Below, in pieces: positions 7,244-16,028 of a DNA stretch of 53,047 bases. The translations under genes and the position numbers were made by a program. Below the pieces are notes generated by a model. That model was given only the letters and a program-made list of their open reading frames with translations. It was not told the DNA's origin and did not search any database. Source of the DNA: Flavobacterium sp. (GTDB lineage: Bacteria; Bacteroidota; Bacteroidia; Flavobacteriales; Flavobacteriaceae); NCBI GenBank assembly GCA_030151565.1, contig JASLDM010000018.1:1-53047 (forward strand), written 5' to 3'. Numbering within the stretch: the first letter of the stretch is position 1; every line of letters starts with the position of its first letter.

Positions 7244-9001
7244 TTAACCAGCGTTTTGAATGCTATTAAACTGAGATTCGTAAAGATTTCTATAGTATCC
7301 GTCTTCTATTCGTAATAGTGTTTCGTGTGTTCCTTTTTCTACGACGCGCCCTTGATCCATTACAATAATTTGATCTGCATTAACAATTGTAGCTAAGCGA
7401 TGTGCAATGATGATAGAGGTACGGTCTTGCGTAAGGTAGTCTGTCGCTCTTTGGATGAGTTCTTCTGAGTAACTATCTATGGATGAGGTTGCCTCGTCTA
7501 AAATTAAAATACTTGGATTGCTAACATAAGCTCTTAAAAAAGCAATCAATTGGCGTTGTCCGGACGAGAGCATAATACCTCGCTCTTTTACGTTGTAGTC
7601 ATATCCTCCAGGAAGATTTTCGATGAAATCATGAATACCTATTTTTTTTGCTGCGGCAATTACGTCTTCGCGATTAATTTGCGGATCATCTAGAGTGATG
7701 TTGTTGAGAATTGAATCGCTAAATAGGAAAACATCTTGCAGTACTACAGCGATTTGTTTTCTTAAGCTTTTTAGCGTGAATTCGTTGATATCGGTTCCGT
7801 CTACGTAAATACTCCCGCTATCAATTTCGTAAAAGCGACTCAAAAGGTTGATCATTGTAGACTTTCCAGCACCAGAAGAACCCACTATGGCGATAGTTTC
7901 TCCTTGTTTAATATCTAAATTTACTCCTTTTAAAACTTCTGTTCCTGGAATATAGCTGAAATGAATGTCTTTAAATTGAATGTTTCCTTTGAATTTTGGA
8001 GCTGTTAATGTTCCGCTATCATCTATTTGTTCATCGGTTTCTAGAACTTCAAAAACACGTTCTGCAGCAATAATTCCCATTTGCATAACATTAAACTTAT
8101 CTGCAATTTGACGAAGCGGGTTAAAAAGCATATTGATTAACATCGTATAAGCAAAGAGATCTCCAAAAGTAGTAAGGTTGTCTCCATTTACAATTGAGAT
8201 TCCTCCGTACCAAATAATAAAACCTAGTGTAAGGGAAGATACAATATCAGCAATTGGGAAAAAGATGGAGTTGTAAAGGATATTTCTTAGCCAAGCTTGA
8301 TTGTGTTTGTTGTTTATTTCTTTGAATTTTTCATACTCAATTTCTTCACGATTGAATAATTGAACGATTTTCATACCTGTAAGGCGTTCTTGAACAAAGG
8401 TGTTTAAATTTGAAATCTGTGTACGTACTTCTTGAAAGGCAGATTTCATTTTAAGTTGAAATATTCGTGTAGCGTAAAGTAATATTGGCATGCCTATGAT
8501 TACAATACAGCTTAATTTCCAGTTCATATAAAACATAATGCCAAGTACTACAACCATTTTTAATAAGTCGCTTACAATCATAAAAAGCCCTTGGCTAAAA
8601 ATACTTGCAATGGATTCGATATCAGATACGGCACGTGTAACGAGTTTTCCGACAGGTTCTTTGTCGAAATAACGCATTTTGAAGCTGGTAATTTTATCGA
8701 AAAGCTCTTCACGAATATCTTTAACAATATCTTGACCTAGCCAGTTTGCCCAATAAACAAAGTAAAACTGGGAGAGTACTTCTAGTAATAATACCAATCC
8801 CATAAGACCAACATATATTAATAGGCCATAAGTGTCTTTGGTCTGTACATAGCCATCTACCGTTTGCTTGAGCATATACGGGCGTAAAGCTGCAAATATG
8901 GAAAGAGATATGGCCCAAACGACTACCCAATTGAAGCGCTTTTTATATGGCTTTGCGTAGTCTAAGACTTTTTGTAGTGGTATGGATTTAATTCGTTTCA
9001 T
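7244..9001 (-). CDS. ABC exporter half-transporter, fused membrane and ATPase domains (MsbA/MDR type)
   Basis: A 585-residue half-transporter in the inner membrane, expected to work as a dimer. Residues 1-320 carry about six membrane helices of the type-1 exporter fold; residues 340-585 are the ATPase. Walker A GSSGAGKST is at 374-382, the signature LSSGQ at 478-482, Walker B ILILDE at 498-503, and the H-loop histidine at 534. All catalytic residues are intact. The substrate is not evident; lipid or multidrug export is the usual role of this subfamily. Its start overlaps the end of truA by 14 bases, so the two are co-transcribed and probably translationally coupled, an arrangement without obvious functional meaning. 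Confidence 0.92.
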   Translation of the reverse strand: MKRIKSIPLQKVLDYAKPYKKRFNWVVVWAISLSIFAALRPYMLKQTVDGYVQTKDTYGLLIYVGLMGLVLLLEVLSQFYFVYWANWLGQDIVKDIREELFDKITSFKMRYFDKEPVGKLVTRAVSDIESIASIFSQGLFMIVSDLLKMVVVLGIMFYMNWKLSCIVIIGMPILLYATRIFQLKMKSAFQEVRTQISNLNTFVQERLTGMKIVQLFNREEIEYEKFKEINNKHNQAWLRNILYNSIFFPIADIVSSLTLGFIIWYGGISIVNGDNLTTFGDLFAYTMLINMLFNPLRQIADKFNVMQMGIIAAERVFEVLETDEQIDDSGTLTAPKFKGNIQFKDIHFSYIPGTEVLKGVNLDIKQGETIAIVGSSGAGKSTMINLLSRFYEIDSGSIYVDGTDINEFTLKSLRKQIAVVLQDVFLFSDSILNNITLDDPQINREDVIAAAKKIGIHDFIENLPGGYDYNVKERGIMLSSGQRQLIAFLRAYVSNPSILILDEATSSIDSYSEELIQRATDYLTQDRTSIIIAHRLATIVNADQIIVMDQGRVVEKGTHETLLRIEDGYYRNLYESQFNSIQNAG

Positions 9002-9734
9002 TCAGATATGGATAAGTAACACGGGTTAGAAATAAACCTTTTCCTGGAACAGAAAAACCAGCTTTTCCTCGATCTTTACTTTCGATAATTGTACGAAAGT
9101 CATTGAGGTCTATTTTTTCCAAGCCTACATTGATAAGAGTTCCAACAATGGCGCGTACCATATTTCTTAAAAAACGGTTTGCGCTAATGGTGAAAATTAA
9201 GTTGTTTTCTTGTTGTTTCCAAACGGCTTTGGTTATGGTACAATTGAAAGTGAAAACATCGGTATTGGTTTTAGAAAAACACTCAAAATCTTCGTAATCT
9301 AATAAGATTTTGGCAGCTTCATTCATTTTATCGATATTCAGATTGCGAAAATGAAACCAACTTAATTCATTATTGAATACATTTTTCACTAATGAAATGT
9401 GGTATTCATAGGTCCGACTTGTTGCGTCAAAACGTGCGTGAGCGTCTGAATGTACTTCAATGCAATTAAAAACAGCAATATCTTCTGGTAAAAATGAATT
9501 TAATCGCTTGAGTAGGTTTGTTTTGTCAAATGGAAGTTCAAAATCAAAATGCGCATACATTTGTTTAGCGTGTACTCCTGCATCAGTTCTACCTGCGCCA
9601 ACCAATTCTATAGGCGCTCTAAGTAAAGTGCTTAACGCATGCGTAAGTGTTTCTTGAACAGTTACGGTGTTCGGTTGTATTTGCCAACCGTGATAATGGG
9701 TTCCGTTATATGCGAATTCTAAAAAATACCTCAA
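8988..9734 (-). CDS. truA: tRNA pseudouridine synthase A (TTG start)
   Basis: TruA converts uridines 38-40 of the tRNA anticodon stem to pseudouridine. The protein is 248 residues, the usual length. The N-terminus MRYFLEFAYNGTHYHGWQ is the family start, and the catalytic aspartate is D51 in GAGRTDAGVHA. The RNRFLRNMVR-like segment (SANRFLRNMVRAIVG) near residue 190 is also typical. The start codon is TTG (9732-9734): the frame meets a stop a few codons upstream and there is no ATG that would give the conserved N-terminus. A -7 box lies at 9762-9769. The ABC exporter gene follows with an overlap. Confidence 0.95.
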   Translation of the reverse strand: MRYFLEFAYNGTHYHGWQIQPNTVTVQETLTHALSTLLRAPIELVGAGRTDAGVHAKQMYAHFDFELPFDKTNLLKRLNSFLPEDIAVFNCIEVHSDAHARFDATSRTYEYHISLVKNVFNNELSWFHFRNLNIDKMNEAAKILLDYEDFECFSKTNTDVFTFNCTITKAVWKQQENNLIFTISANRFLRNMVRAIVGTLINVGLEKIDLNDFRTIIESKDRGKAGFSVPGKGLFLTRVTYPYLNETN

Positions 9735-9761
9735 AATGAAATTCTTGTTGTTCTAATAAAG

Positions 9762-9769
9762 CAAAGATA
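9762..9769 (-). promoter_or_regulatory. -7 box for truA
   Basis: TATCTTTG on the minus strand fits TAnnTTTG and ends 27 bases before the TTG start of truA. Confidence 0.4.
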
Positions 9770-9895
9770 GTAGAAATTCACGAGCACTTAATTTTGTGTA
9801 AAATAAAATTGCGTTAAGGGTATAAAACTTTTTTGACATTCTTACTTCTTGCGTTAGTTGGCAAATGTGTATTTTTACAAGATCTAAAAAAAATT

Positions 9896-11161
9896 ATGAT
9901 GCGCTATTTTATAATTATGATACTTTTTGTGCCGATCTATGGATTTGGACAGTCTTTTGAAAACTATTTTGAGGATAAAACCTTGCGATTAGATTATGTT
10001 TTTGCGGGTGATGCAAATGTTCAAGAAGTTTTTTTGGACGAAATGGTTCAACTTTCTCAATGGGCTGGGCGTAATCATAATTTGAACGAAGCTATTTTGG
10101 ACGGAAATGCTCAAATTCGAGTATATGATGTAGTTGATGGTGCATTGCTATATGTGCAAGGGTTTAGTACGCTTTTTCAAGAATGGTTGTCTACGCCTGA
10201 ATCTAAATTAGTTAAGAAGAGTTTCGAAGTGGTTTTATTGGTTCCTTTTCCAAAGAAAGATGTTTGGGTGGAAGTAGTTTTGTTTGATGACAAAGGAATT
10301 GCTCATCAAAAAATAAAACATCGCGTGGATCCAAGGGATATGTTGATTCGAACTAAAGGAGCGTATTCCGCAGTACCTTATCGTATCTTACAACAAGCTA
10401 AAACAAAAAATGCTATTGAGGTGGCTTTTGTGGCAGAAGGGTTTACAGAGCAAACAATGGATCAGTTTTATGTTTATGCGCAAACGGCTATGGAGCAAAT
10501 TTTAATGCACAGTCCTTTTGATTCGTTTACTGATCGCTTTACTTTTTATGCGGTAGGTAGTGTTTCTGATGTAGATGGGGTGAGTGTGCCTCGTACTAAT
10601 GATTGGAAAAAAACGGCTTTGGAATCACATTTCGATACTTTTTATTCGGAGAGGTATTTGACAACACTACGTATGAAAAAATTACATGATTTGGTAGCAG
10701 GTATTCCTTATGAGCATTTGATTGTATTAGCAAACACAGAAGTTTACGGTGGAGGAGGGATCTACAATGCGTATACTTTGACAACCACAGAGAATCCTAA
10801 GTTTAAACCAGTAGTTGTTCATGAATTTGGGCATAGTTTTGCAGGATTAGCTGATGAATATTTTTATGAGTCAGATGTTTTGAGCGATTTAATTTCTACC
10901 CAAAAAGAGCCTTGGGAACAAAATATTACGACACTTGTTGACTTTGACTCTAAATGGAAGGGGCGCTTAGTTGAAAACACACCTATTCCTACTGGTGTTG
11001 ATAAGGATGGGTATTATCCAATAGGTGTTTATGAAGGATTGGCGGGTAGTAAAATATATAAGGCTAGTGTAGATTGTAGAATGAAGACCAATGAATACGA
11101 TCGCTTTTGCCCTATTTGTCAAAGAGCTATTGAGAATTTAATACGCTTTTATACAGACTAA
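9896..11161 (+). CDS. Secreted zinc metallopeptidase, M64 (IgA-peptidase-like) family
   Basis: The 421-residue protein has a signal peptide (MMRYFIIMILFVPIYGFG, cut before QSFEN), so it is exported. The zinc site HEFGHSFAGLADEY begins at about residue 309 (H309, E310, H313) with a further acidic ligand downstream, the form found in peptidase family M64 of Bacteroidota. The N-terminal half is the beta-rich M64 N-domain. Late cysteines (CRM and CPICQ) are typical of the family. The frame extends upstream to a TTG at 9833, but that would bury the signal peptide, so one of the paired ATGs at 9896/9899 is the likely start. The natural substrate is not shown by the sequence; the IgA name comes from a distant Clostridium member. 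Confidence 0.85.
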   Translation: MMRYFIIMILFVPIYGFGQSFENYFEDKTLRLDYVFAGDANVQEVFLDEMVQLSQWAGRNHNLNEAILDGNAQIRVYDVVDGALLYVQGFSTLFQEWLSTPESKLVKKSFEVVLLVPFPKKDVWVEVVLFDDKGIAHQKIKHRVDPRDMLIRTKGAYSAVPYRILQQAKTKNAIEVAFVAEGFTEQTMDQFYVYAQTAMEQILMHSPFDSFTDRFTFYAVGSVSDVDGVSVPRTNDWKKTALESHFDTFYSERYLTTLRMKKLHDLVAGIPYEHLIVLANTEVYGGGGIYNAYTLTTTENPKFKPVVVHEFGHSFAGLADEYFYESDVLSDLISTQKEPWEQNITTLVDFDSKWKGRLVENTPIPTGVDKDGYYPIGVYEGLAGSKIYKASVDCRMKTNEYDRFCPICQRAIENLIRFYTD

Positions 11162-11224
11162 TAAGGGGGGTAAGAATGCTACTAAAAGAAGGAGAATGTT
11201 TATGAATTAAAAAAAACGATTTAT

Positions 11225-11734
11225 TTGAAAAAGATACTTTTACTTTCTGATACACATGGTTGTATCGATGCGCAAATATTAAAATATGTAGAACAAGCCG
11301 ATGAGGTATGGCATGCAGGAGATATTGGTGATTTGGTTGTTACGGATACTATTAAAAAAACAAAGCCTTTGAGGGCAGTTTATGGAAATATTGACGGTGC
11401 CGAGGCGCGAGGAGAATTTTCGGAAGATTTGTTTTTTAATTGTGAGGGAGTGTCTGTTTTTATGACGCATATTGGAGGGTATCCTGGTAAGTATGTTGCT
11501 CGAGTCAAAACAGCTTTACAGCGTTTAAAACCTAAATTATATATATGTGGTCATTCTCACATTTTAAAAGTGCAATATGATCAAGCATTAGGTGTTTTGC
11601 ATTTAAACCCAGGGGCAGCAGGTATTTCGGGTTTTCATCAAGTGCGCACGATGTTGCGCTTTGAAATTGAAGGAGCGGAAATAAAGAATATGGAGCTAAT
11701 AGAATTTCCTAAAAGTAAAAAAGCCGAATCGTAA
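11225..11734 (+). CDS. YfcE/MJ0936-family metallophosphoesterase (TTG start)
   Basis: A cytoplasmic phosphodiesterase of the small YfcE type, 169 residues. The metal ligands are in DTHG (D9, H11), AGDIGD, YGNIDG, HIGGYPG and the late GHSH. The physiological substrate of this family is unsettled. The start is probably TTG at 11225, since the N-terminus MKKILLLSDTHG is exactly where the family begins and no in-frame ATG lies just upstream. The stop codon sits in the loop of the terminator that follows. It follows the M64 peptidase by 63 bases and may be read through from it. Confidence 0.88.
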   Translation: MKKILLLSDTHGCIDAQILKYVEQADEVWHAGDIGDLVVTDTIKKTKPLRAVYGNIDGAEARGEFSEDLFFNCEGVSVFMTHIGGYPGKYVARVKTALQRLKPKLYICGHSHILKVQYDQALGVLHLNPGAAGISGFHQVRTMLRFEIEGAEIKNMELIEFPKSKKAES

Positions 11735-11746
11735 GATTCGGCTTTT
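11719..11746 (+). terminator. Terminator overlapping the end of the phosphoesterase gene
   Basis: AAAAGCCGAATC, loop GTAA, GATTCGGCTTTT. The TAA in the loop is the stop codon of the gene at 11225-11734, so the stem contains its last codons. Confidence 0.85.
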
Positions 11747-11775
11747 CAACGCACTAATAAACTAAGATGTTAGGT

Positions 11776-12192
11776 TTATCTTAATCGATCCACAGATTTT
11801 ACGAGATCTTCATCCTTTTTGATGGCTTTATTGGCCATGACCAACAAAACGATAGAAACAATAGGGAGGAACATTCCAATACCTTTCTCAGAAACTACAG
11901 TAATAGCTTCTCCAGATACAGTTAGGGAGCGAAACACAAATAATCCTAGTAATATAACATTTGATATCATATTCAGTCTGTTTAAAACAAACTGGTTTTG
12001 TCTTTTTTTATATCCGAAGATACTCACAAGGCTCAATGTAGCGGATAATCCGAATAAAATGGTGTAAAATGGACTTGCCATAAAAAAGAAGTCAGCACCA
12101 TTACCATCTTGCCATAAAGGAAAGACGAAAGGAAGTATTCCCGAGAAAACCAGAGCCAAAAATAAATATACGGTTTGAATTCTTTGAATCAC
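11776..12192 (-). CDS. DUF4293 integral membrane protein (GTG start)
   Basis: A 138-residue protein with four predicted membrane segments and the N-terminus MIQRIQTVYLFLA that marks DUF4293, a Bacteroidota family of unknown function. The start appears to be GTG at 12190-12192; no ATG is in frame upstream and a TATTTTTG box lies at 12215-12222. The C-terminus is charged (KKDEDLVKSVDRLR) and probably cytoplasmic. It is divergent from rho, a neighbourhood I recall as common in flavobacteria, but the link carries no known function. Confidence 0.82.
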   Translation of the reverse strand: MIQRIQTVYLFLALVFSGILPFVFPLWQDGNGADFFFMASPFYTILFGLSATLSLVSIFGYKKRQNQFVLNRLNMISNVILLGLFVFRSLTVSGEAITVVSEKGIGMFLPIVSIVLLVMANKAIKKDEDLVKSVDRLR

Positions 12193-12214
12193 GTTTTTGA
12201 TTTTTATGAGAACA

Positions 12215-12222
12215 CAAAAATA
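12215..12222 (-). promoter_or_regulatory. -7 box for the DUF4293 gene
   Basis: TATTTTTG on the minus strand fits TAnnTTTG, 22 bases upstream of the GTG start. Confidence 0.4.
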
Positions 12223-12246
12223 GCATTTCTTTTTATAAAAAACCTA

Positions 12247-12275
12247 TTGTTTGTTGGAATTAATTCGTAATATTG
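12247..12275 (+). promoter_or_regulatory. Candidate rho promoter
   Basis: TTG at 12247-12249 is followed after 18 bases by TAATATTG (12268-12275), one mismatch from TAnnTTTG. It would give a leader of about 100 bases before rho. Confidence 0.35.
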
Positions 12276-12283
12276 CACAAAAG

Positions 12284-12311
12284 AAGTCGTAAGTTCTTCA
12301 TAATACGGCTT
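12284..12311 (+). promoter_or_regulatory. Hairpin in the rho leader
   Basis: AAGTCGTA (12284-12291) pairs with TACGGCTT (12304-12311) with one G-U pair, followed by TTT. A competing smaller stem AAGAA/TTCTT (12281-12285 with 12294-12298) overlaps it. Whether it controls rho is not known. Confidence 0.3.
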
Positions 12312-12385
12312 TTCAATGTAATAATATTCCAATCTGTTTTATACAATTACACATTTCAATTTATTTTTAATCAATAAACATATCT

Positions 12386-14221
12386 ATGTTTGATATTTCT
12401 GAATTAAAAGAAATGAAGCTTCCTGAGCTTCAAGAAATTGCTAAAAATGCAAAAATTAATCGTTACCGTACCTTAAAAAAAGATGAATTGATTTATCAAA
12501 TATTAGATCATCAGGCAGCGGATCCAGAATTGATTAAAACAGCAGCAAAAGAAGCGAAAATCGAAGAAGAAGTACAGGTTAAGAAACCTGCACCAAAGCA
12601 AAGAAAAGAGCCTGAAGCTACTGTTGATCCTGCAGAAAATAGCAAACGAAAAAGAATACCTACTCCAAAAAATAATGTTGAAGCTAAGGCTTCGGCACCT
12701 CAAAAAAATAGAGTTCCTTCTCCTCAAGTTTCAGATGAAACAAAAACCACTCAAGAACCTTCTGAAGTTATCGAAAATAAGCCAAAAGTAGTCACTCCAA
12801 CGGCTAGTGAGGCGAGTACTAAAAAAGAATTTGAATCCAAGCAAAAGCGTCAGCGTGTGCGTAAAGAATCAAATAATAAGGTTGCTGTAGAGGCTAAAGC
12901 TGAAACAGAAGTTTTGATTAAAGAAAAAGAAACAGAGGGGCAAGTTGTGAATACTAAAACCGCACCTCAACCTAAAAAAACGAAATCAAATCAGGCTAAT
13001 CAAGCTGTAAATACTCAAGGGCAGCAAACTTCTGGGAATGGGAACCAAAACAATTCGCATGCTCCTAAAAACAAGAAGAATAATTTTAGAGAAGCCGATT
13101 ATGAGTTTGATGGAATTATAGAAAGTGAGGGGGTTCTTGAAATGATGCCTGATGGTTATGGTTTTTTAAGATCATCAGATTATAATTACCTTTCTTCTCC
13201 GGATGATATTTATTTATCTCAATCACAAATTAGATTATTTGGATTGAAAACGGGAGATACTGTAAAAGGTGTAGTACGACCTCCAAAAGAAGGAGAGAAA
13301 TTCTTTCCTTTAGTTCGTGTGTCTAAAATCAACGGACATGATCCTCAAGTTGTACGTGACCGTGTTTCTTTTGAGCATTTGACACCTTTGTTTCCAGATG
13401 AGAAGTTCATTTTAGATGAAAAGAAAAGTACTGTTTCTACGCGTATTATGGATATGTTTGCTCCAATTGGAAAAGGACAGCGTGGAATGATAGTTGCGCA
13501 GCCAAAAACGGGTAAAACAATGCTTTTGAAAGACATTGCTAACGCTATTGCTGCAAATCATCCAGAAGTATATTTAATAGTATTATTGATTGATGAAAGA
13601 CCGGAAGAGGTGACAGATATGCAACGAAGTGTTAATGCAGAGGTTATTGCTTCTACATTTGATGAGCCTGCAGAACGTCATGTGAAAGTTGCTAATATCG
13701 TTTTGGAAAAAGCAAAGCGTTTGGTAGAATGTGGGCATGATGTGGTTATTTTGTTAGACTCGATTACACGTTTAGCACGTGCTTATAATACAGTGCAGCC
13801 TGCTTCAGGTAAAGTTTTAAGTGGAGGTGTTGATGCTAATGCGCTTCAGAAGCCAAAGCGCTTCTTTGGTGCTGCTCGTAATATTGAAGGAGGAGGGTCA
13901 TTAAGTATAATAGCTACTGCTCTAACAGATACGGGGTCGAAGATGGATGAGGTGATTTTTGAAGAGTTTAAAGGAACGGGGAATATGGAGTTACAATTGG
14001 ATCGTAAGATTGCGAATAAGCGCATTTATCCTGCGATTGATTTAACATCATCAAGTACTCGTCGCGATGACTTGTTGCTTTCACCACCTGTTTTACAAAG
14101 TATGTGGGCTATTCGAAATTATATAGCAGATATGAATTCTGTTGAGGCAATGAATTCAATTATTAATAATATTCGTAAAACTGATAATAACGAAGAGTTT
14201 TTGCAAACTATGAATGATTAG
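12386..14221 (+). CDS. rho: Transcription termination factor Rho with long disordered insertion
   Basis: Rho is the hexameric RNA-dependent ATPase that ends transcription. The protein has 611 residues against about 419 in E. coli. The N-terminal helical domain (residues 1-45, ISELKEMKLPELQEIAK) is followed by about 190 residues rich in K, E, Q, N, T and P with no fold signature, then the cold-shock RNA-binding domain (GVLEMMPDGYGFLRS), and the ATPase with Walker A QPKTGKT (GKT at 376-378) and Walker B VVILLDS. The insertion accounts for the extra length. Such insertions are known in Bacteroidota, and the one in Bacteroides thetaiotaomicron drives phase separation; the same role here is inference. 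A strong terminator follows. Confidence 0.96.
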   Translation: MFDISELKEMKLPELQEIAKNAKINRYRTLKKDELIYQILDHQAADPELIKTAAKEAKIEEEVQVKKPAPKQRKEPEATVDPAENSKRKRIPTPKNNVEAKASAPQKNRVPSPQVSDETKTTQEPSEVIENKPKVVTPTASEASTKKEFESKQKRQRVRKESNNKVAVEAKAETEVLIKEKETEGQVVNTKTAPQPKKTKSNQANQAVNTQGQQTSGNGNQNNSHAPKNKKNNFREADYEFDGIIESEGVLEMMPDGYGFLRSSDYNYLSSPDDIYLSQSQIRLFGLKTGDTVKGVVRPPKEGEKFFPLVRVSKINGHDPQVVRDRVSFEHLTPLFPDEKFILDEKKSTVSTRIMDMFAPIGKGQRGMIVAQPKTGKTMLLKDIANAIAANHPEVYLIVLLIDERPEEVTDMQRSVNAEVIASTFDEPAERHVKVANIVLEKAKRLVECGHDVVILLDSITRLARAYNTVQPASGKVLSGGVDANALQKPKRFFGAARNIEGGGSLSIIATALTDTGSKMDEVIFEEFKGTGNMELQLDRKIANKRIYPAIDLTSSSTRRDDLLLSPPVLQSMWAIRNYIADMNSVEAMNSIINNIRKTDNNEEFLQTMND

Positions 14222-14237
14222 TTTTATTTAAAAATAG

Positions 14238-14271
14238 AAAGCCCTGTAATTTTTTTTACAGGGCTTTTTTT
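14238..14271. terminator. Bidirectional terminator between rho and katA
   Basis: AAAGCCCTGTAA and TTACAGGGCTTT form a perfect stem around a T-rich loop, with a T run after it and an A run before it. It lies between the convergent genes rho and katA. Confidence 0.9.
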
Positions 14272-14282
14272 GTTTGGAAAAG

Positions 14283-15761
14283 TTATTTTAAAAGGGAAGG
14301 ATCAATTTGAACGCCTAAGCCTCTTGCTATCCCCATACCTAATTGAACATCTGCTCTAAACCAATGACAAAGTTGTCGGTTGATAATTTCATCTCGTTTA
14401 GGGCCTTCGATGCCGCTCATTGCATCTACAATATTTGAAATGGCATTTGTTTGCTCTTGAGGAGTAAGTATACGGAACAAATTACCTGGTTGTGTAAAGT
14501 GATCGTTTTCACCCTCTGCATTTCTATCGTATCTATCAGCAATTAAGCTATCCAATTCCCAAGCCGGTTCTTTGTAGCTGTCTGCTGTTTGGGTATTGTC
14601 AAAACTATTAGGGTAGTAGTTAGGGTTGCTTCCGCCGTTTCCATCTATGCGCATTTGACCATCGCGTTGGTAAGTGTTTGTAGCAAAAGGACAACGATTT
14701 ACAGGGATTTGTTCATAGTTGGCTCCTAGACGGTAACGTTGTGCATCAGGATATGAAAGCAAGCGACCTTGTAGCATTTTGTCTGGTGAATATCCAATTC
14801 CATCTACTATGTGTGCAGGTGCAAATGCCGCTTGTTCAACATCTTGAAAATAGTTATTAGGGTTTTGATTTAATTCCATTGTTCCTACTTCTATAAGAGG
14901 AAAGTCTGCGTGTGGCCAAACTTTGGTTAAGTCAAATGGATTTATAGCATAGGTTTTAGATTCAGCTTCAGTCATAACCTGTATGTTTAAAATCCACTTT
15001 GGAAAGTTTTTATTCTCAATAGCTTCATATAAATCTCTTTGGGCAAAATCCATATCCTTTGCTCTCATTTCATTGGCTTCTGGACCAGTTAAGTTCTTGA
15101 TTCCTTGAGCGGTTTTGAAATGAAATTTTACATAAAAACGTTCTTGATTATCGTTGATCATGGAATAGGTGTGACTTCCATATCCATTCATATGACGGTA
15201 GCCGTTTGGAGTTCCTCTGTCAGACATAAGAATCATTACTTGGTGTAAACTTTCTGGATTTAACGACCAGAAATCCCACATCATCGTTGCTGATTTCATA
15301 TTGGTACGTGGATCTCTTTTTTGAGTATGTATAAAGTCACTGAATTTTTTCGGGTCTTTGATAAAAAATACTGGAGTGTTGTTTCCTACTAGATCCCAAT
15401 TTCCGTCTTCGGTATAAAATTTAACTGCAAAACCTCTAGGATCACGTTCGCTGTCTGCGGATCCTTTTTCGCCACCTACTGTTGAAAAGCGTATAAAAAG
15501 AGGGGTTTGTTTTCCTATTTCATTGAAAAGTTTTGCTTTGGTATAAGCAGTAATATCATTTGTAACTGTAAAGGTTCCATAGGCTCCAGATCCTTTTGCA
15601 TGGACAACTCTTTCAGGAATGCGTTCCCTGTTAAAGTGAGCCATTTTTTCGTGTAAAATGTAATCTTGTAATAGGATTGGACCTCTTGCTCCTACAGTAA
15701 GAGAATCTTCGTGATCTACGTAAGGTCTACCGGAAGCTGTTGTTAAGTTGTCTTTTTTCAT
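14283..15761 (-). CDS. katA: Monofunctional haem catalase (small-subunit clade)
   Basis: This enzyme converts hydrogen peroxide to water and oxygen. At 492 residues it belongs to the small-subunit catalases. The distal histidine is H54 in RVVHAKGSGAYG, the distal asparagine lies in VGNNTPVFF, the RFSTVGGEKGSADSERDPRG region is intact, and the proximal haem ligand tyrosine is in the RLLSYPDAQRYRLG motif. No signal peptide is present, so it acts in the cytoplasm. The 267-base region upstream, shared with a divergent secreted amidase, contains a 25-base inverted repeat that could be an operator. No peroxide-sensing regulator gene is nearby. Confidence 0.96.
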   Translation of the reverse strand: MKKDNLTTASGRPYVDHEDSLTVGARGPILLQDYILHEKMAHFNRERIPERVVHAKGSGAYGTFTVTNDITAYTKAKLFNEIGKQTPLFIRFSTVGGEKGSADSERDPRGFAVKFYTEDGNWDLVGNNTPVFFIKDPKKFSDFIHTQKRDPRTNMKSATMMWDFWSLNPESLHQVMILMSDRGTPNGYRHMNGYGSHTYSMINDNQERFYVKFHFKTAQGIKNLTGPEANEMRAKDMDFAQRDLYEAIENKNFPKWILNIQVMTEAESKTYAINPFDLTKVWPHADFPLIEVGTMELNQNPNNYFQDVEQAAFAPAHIVDGIGYSPDKMLQGRLLSYPDAQRYRLGANYEQIPVNRCPFATNTYQRDGQMRIDGNGGSNPNYYPNSFDNTQTADSYKEPAWELDSLIADRYDRNAEGENDHFTQPGNLFRILTPQEQTNAISNIVDAMSGIEGPKRDEIINRQLCHWFRADVQLGMGIARGLGVQIDPSLLK

Positions 15762-15781
15762 AATTTCTGTTTTTAATTATT

Positions 15782-15797
15782 AATGTAAAAGTACATT
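15782..15797. repeat. Short inverted repeat just upstream of katA
   Basis: AATGTA and TACATT are perfect arms around AAAG, 21-36 bases before the katA start. It overlaps a weak -7-like sequence (TACTTTTA, minus strand) and may be a regulatory site. Confidence 0.3.
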
Positions 15798-15827
15798 TTA
15801 ACTCATTGGTAAATAGAGTGTTTTGAT

Positions 15828-15852
15828 ATTTATAATTGATTTGATTATAAAT
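15828..15852. promoter_or_regulatory. 25-base inverted repeat in the katA/amidase divergent region
   Basis: ATTTATAAT (15828-15836) and ATTATAAAT (15844-15852) are perfect 9-base arms separated by 7 bases. It lies 67-91 bases upstream of katA. The AT-rich arms resemble the general style of Fur/PerR boxes, but the spacer is longer than in a PerR box (7-1-7), so the regulator is unknown. Confidence 0.45.
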
Positions 15853-16028
15853 TTAAACAATTGATTTTAATTATTTGATAGTTTTTTAATATGAATTTAA
15901 AAATTGTGTTTTGTAGTTTAAATATGAGTTAAAAAAGGGTAAATGTTGTTTTGTATGTGTATTTTAGCTAGAGGATTGTAAATTACAATGAATTACTGAA
16001 GGCTAAAATTTTAAAACAATTAAAAACT

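Noticed and set aside
9833..9895. TTG start extending the M64 peptidase
   Set aside because: It would place the signal peptide inside the protein.
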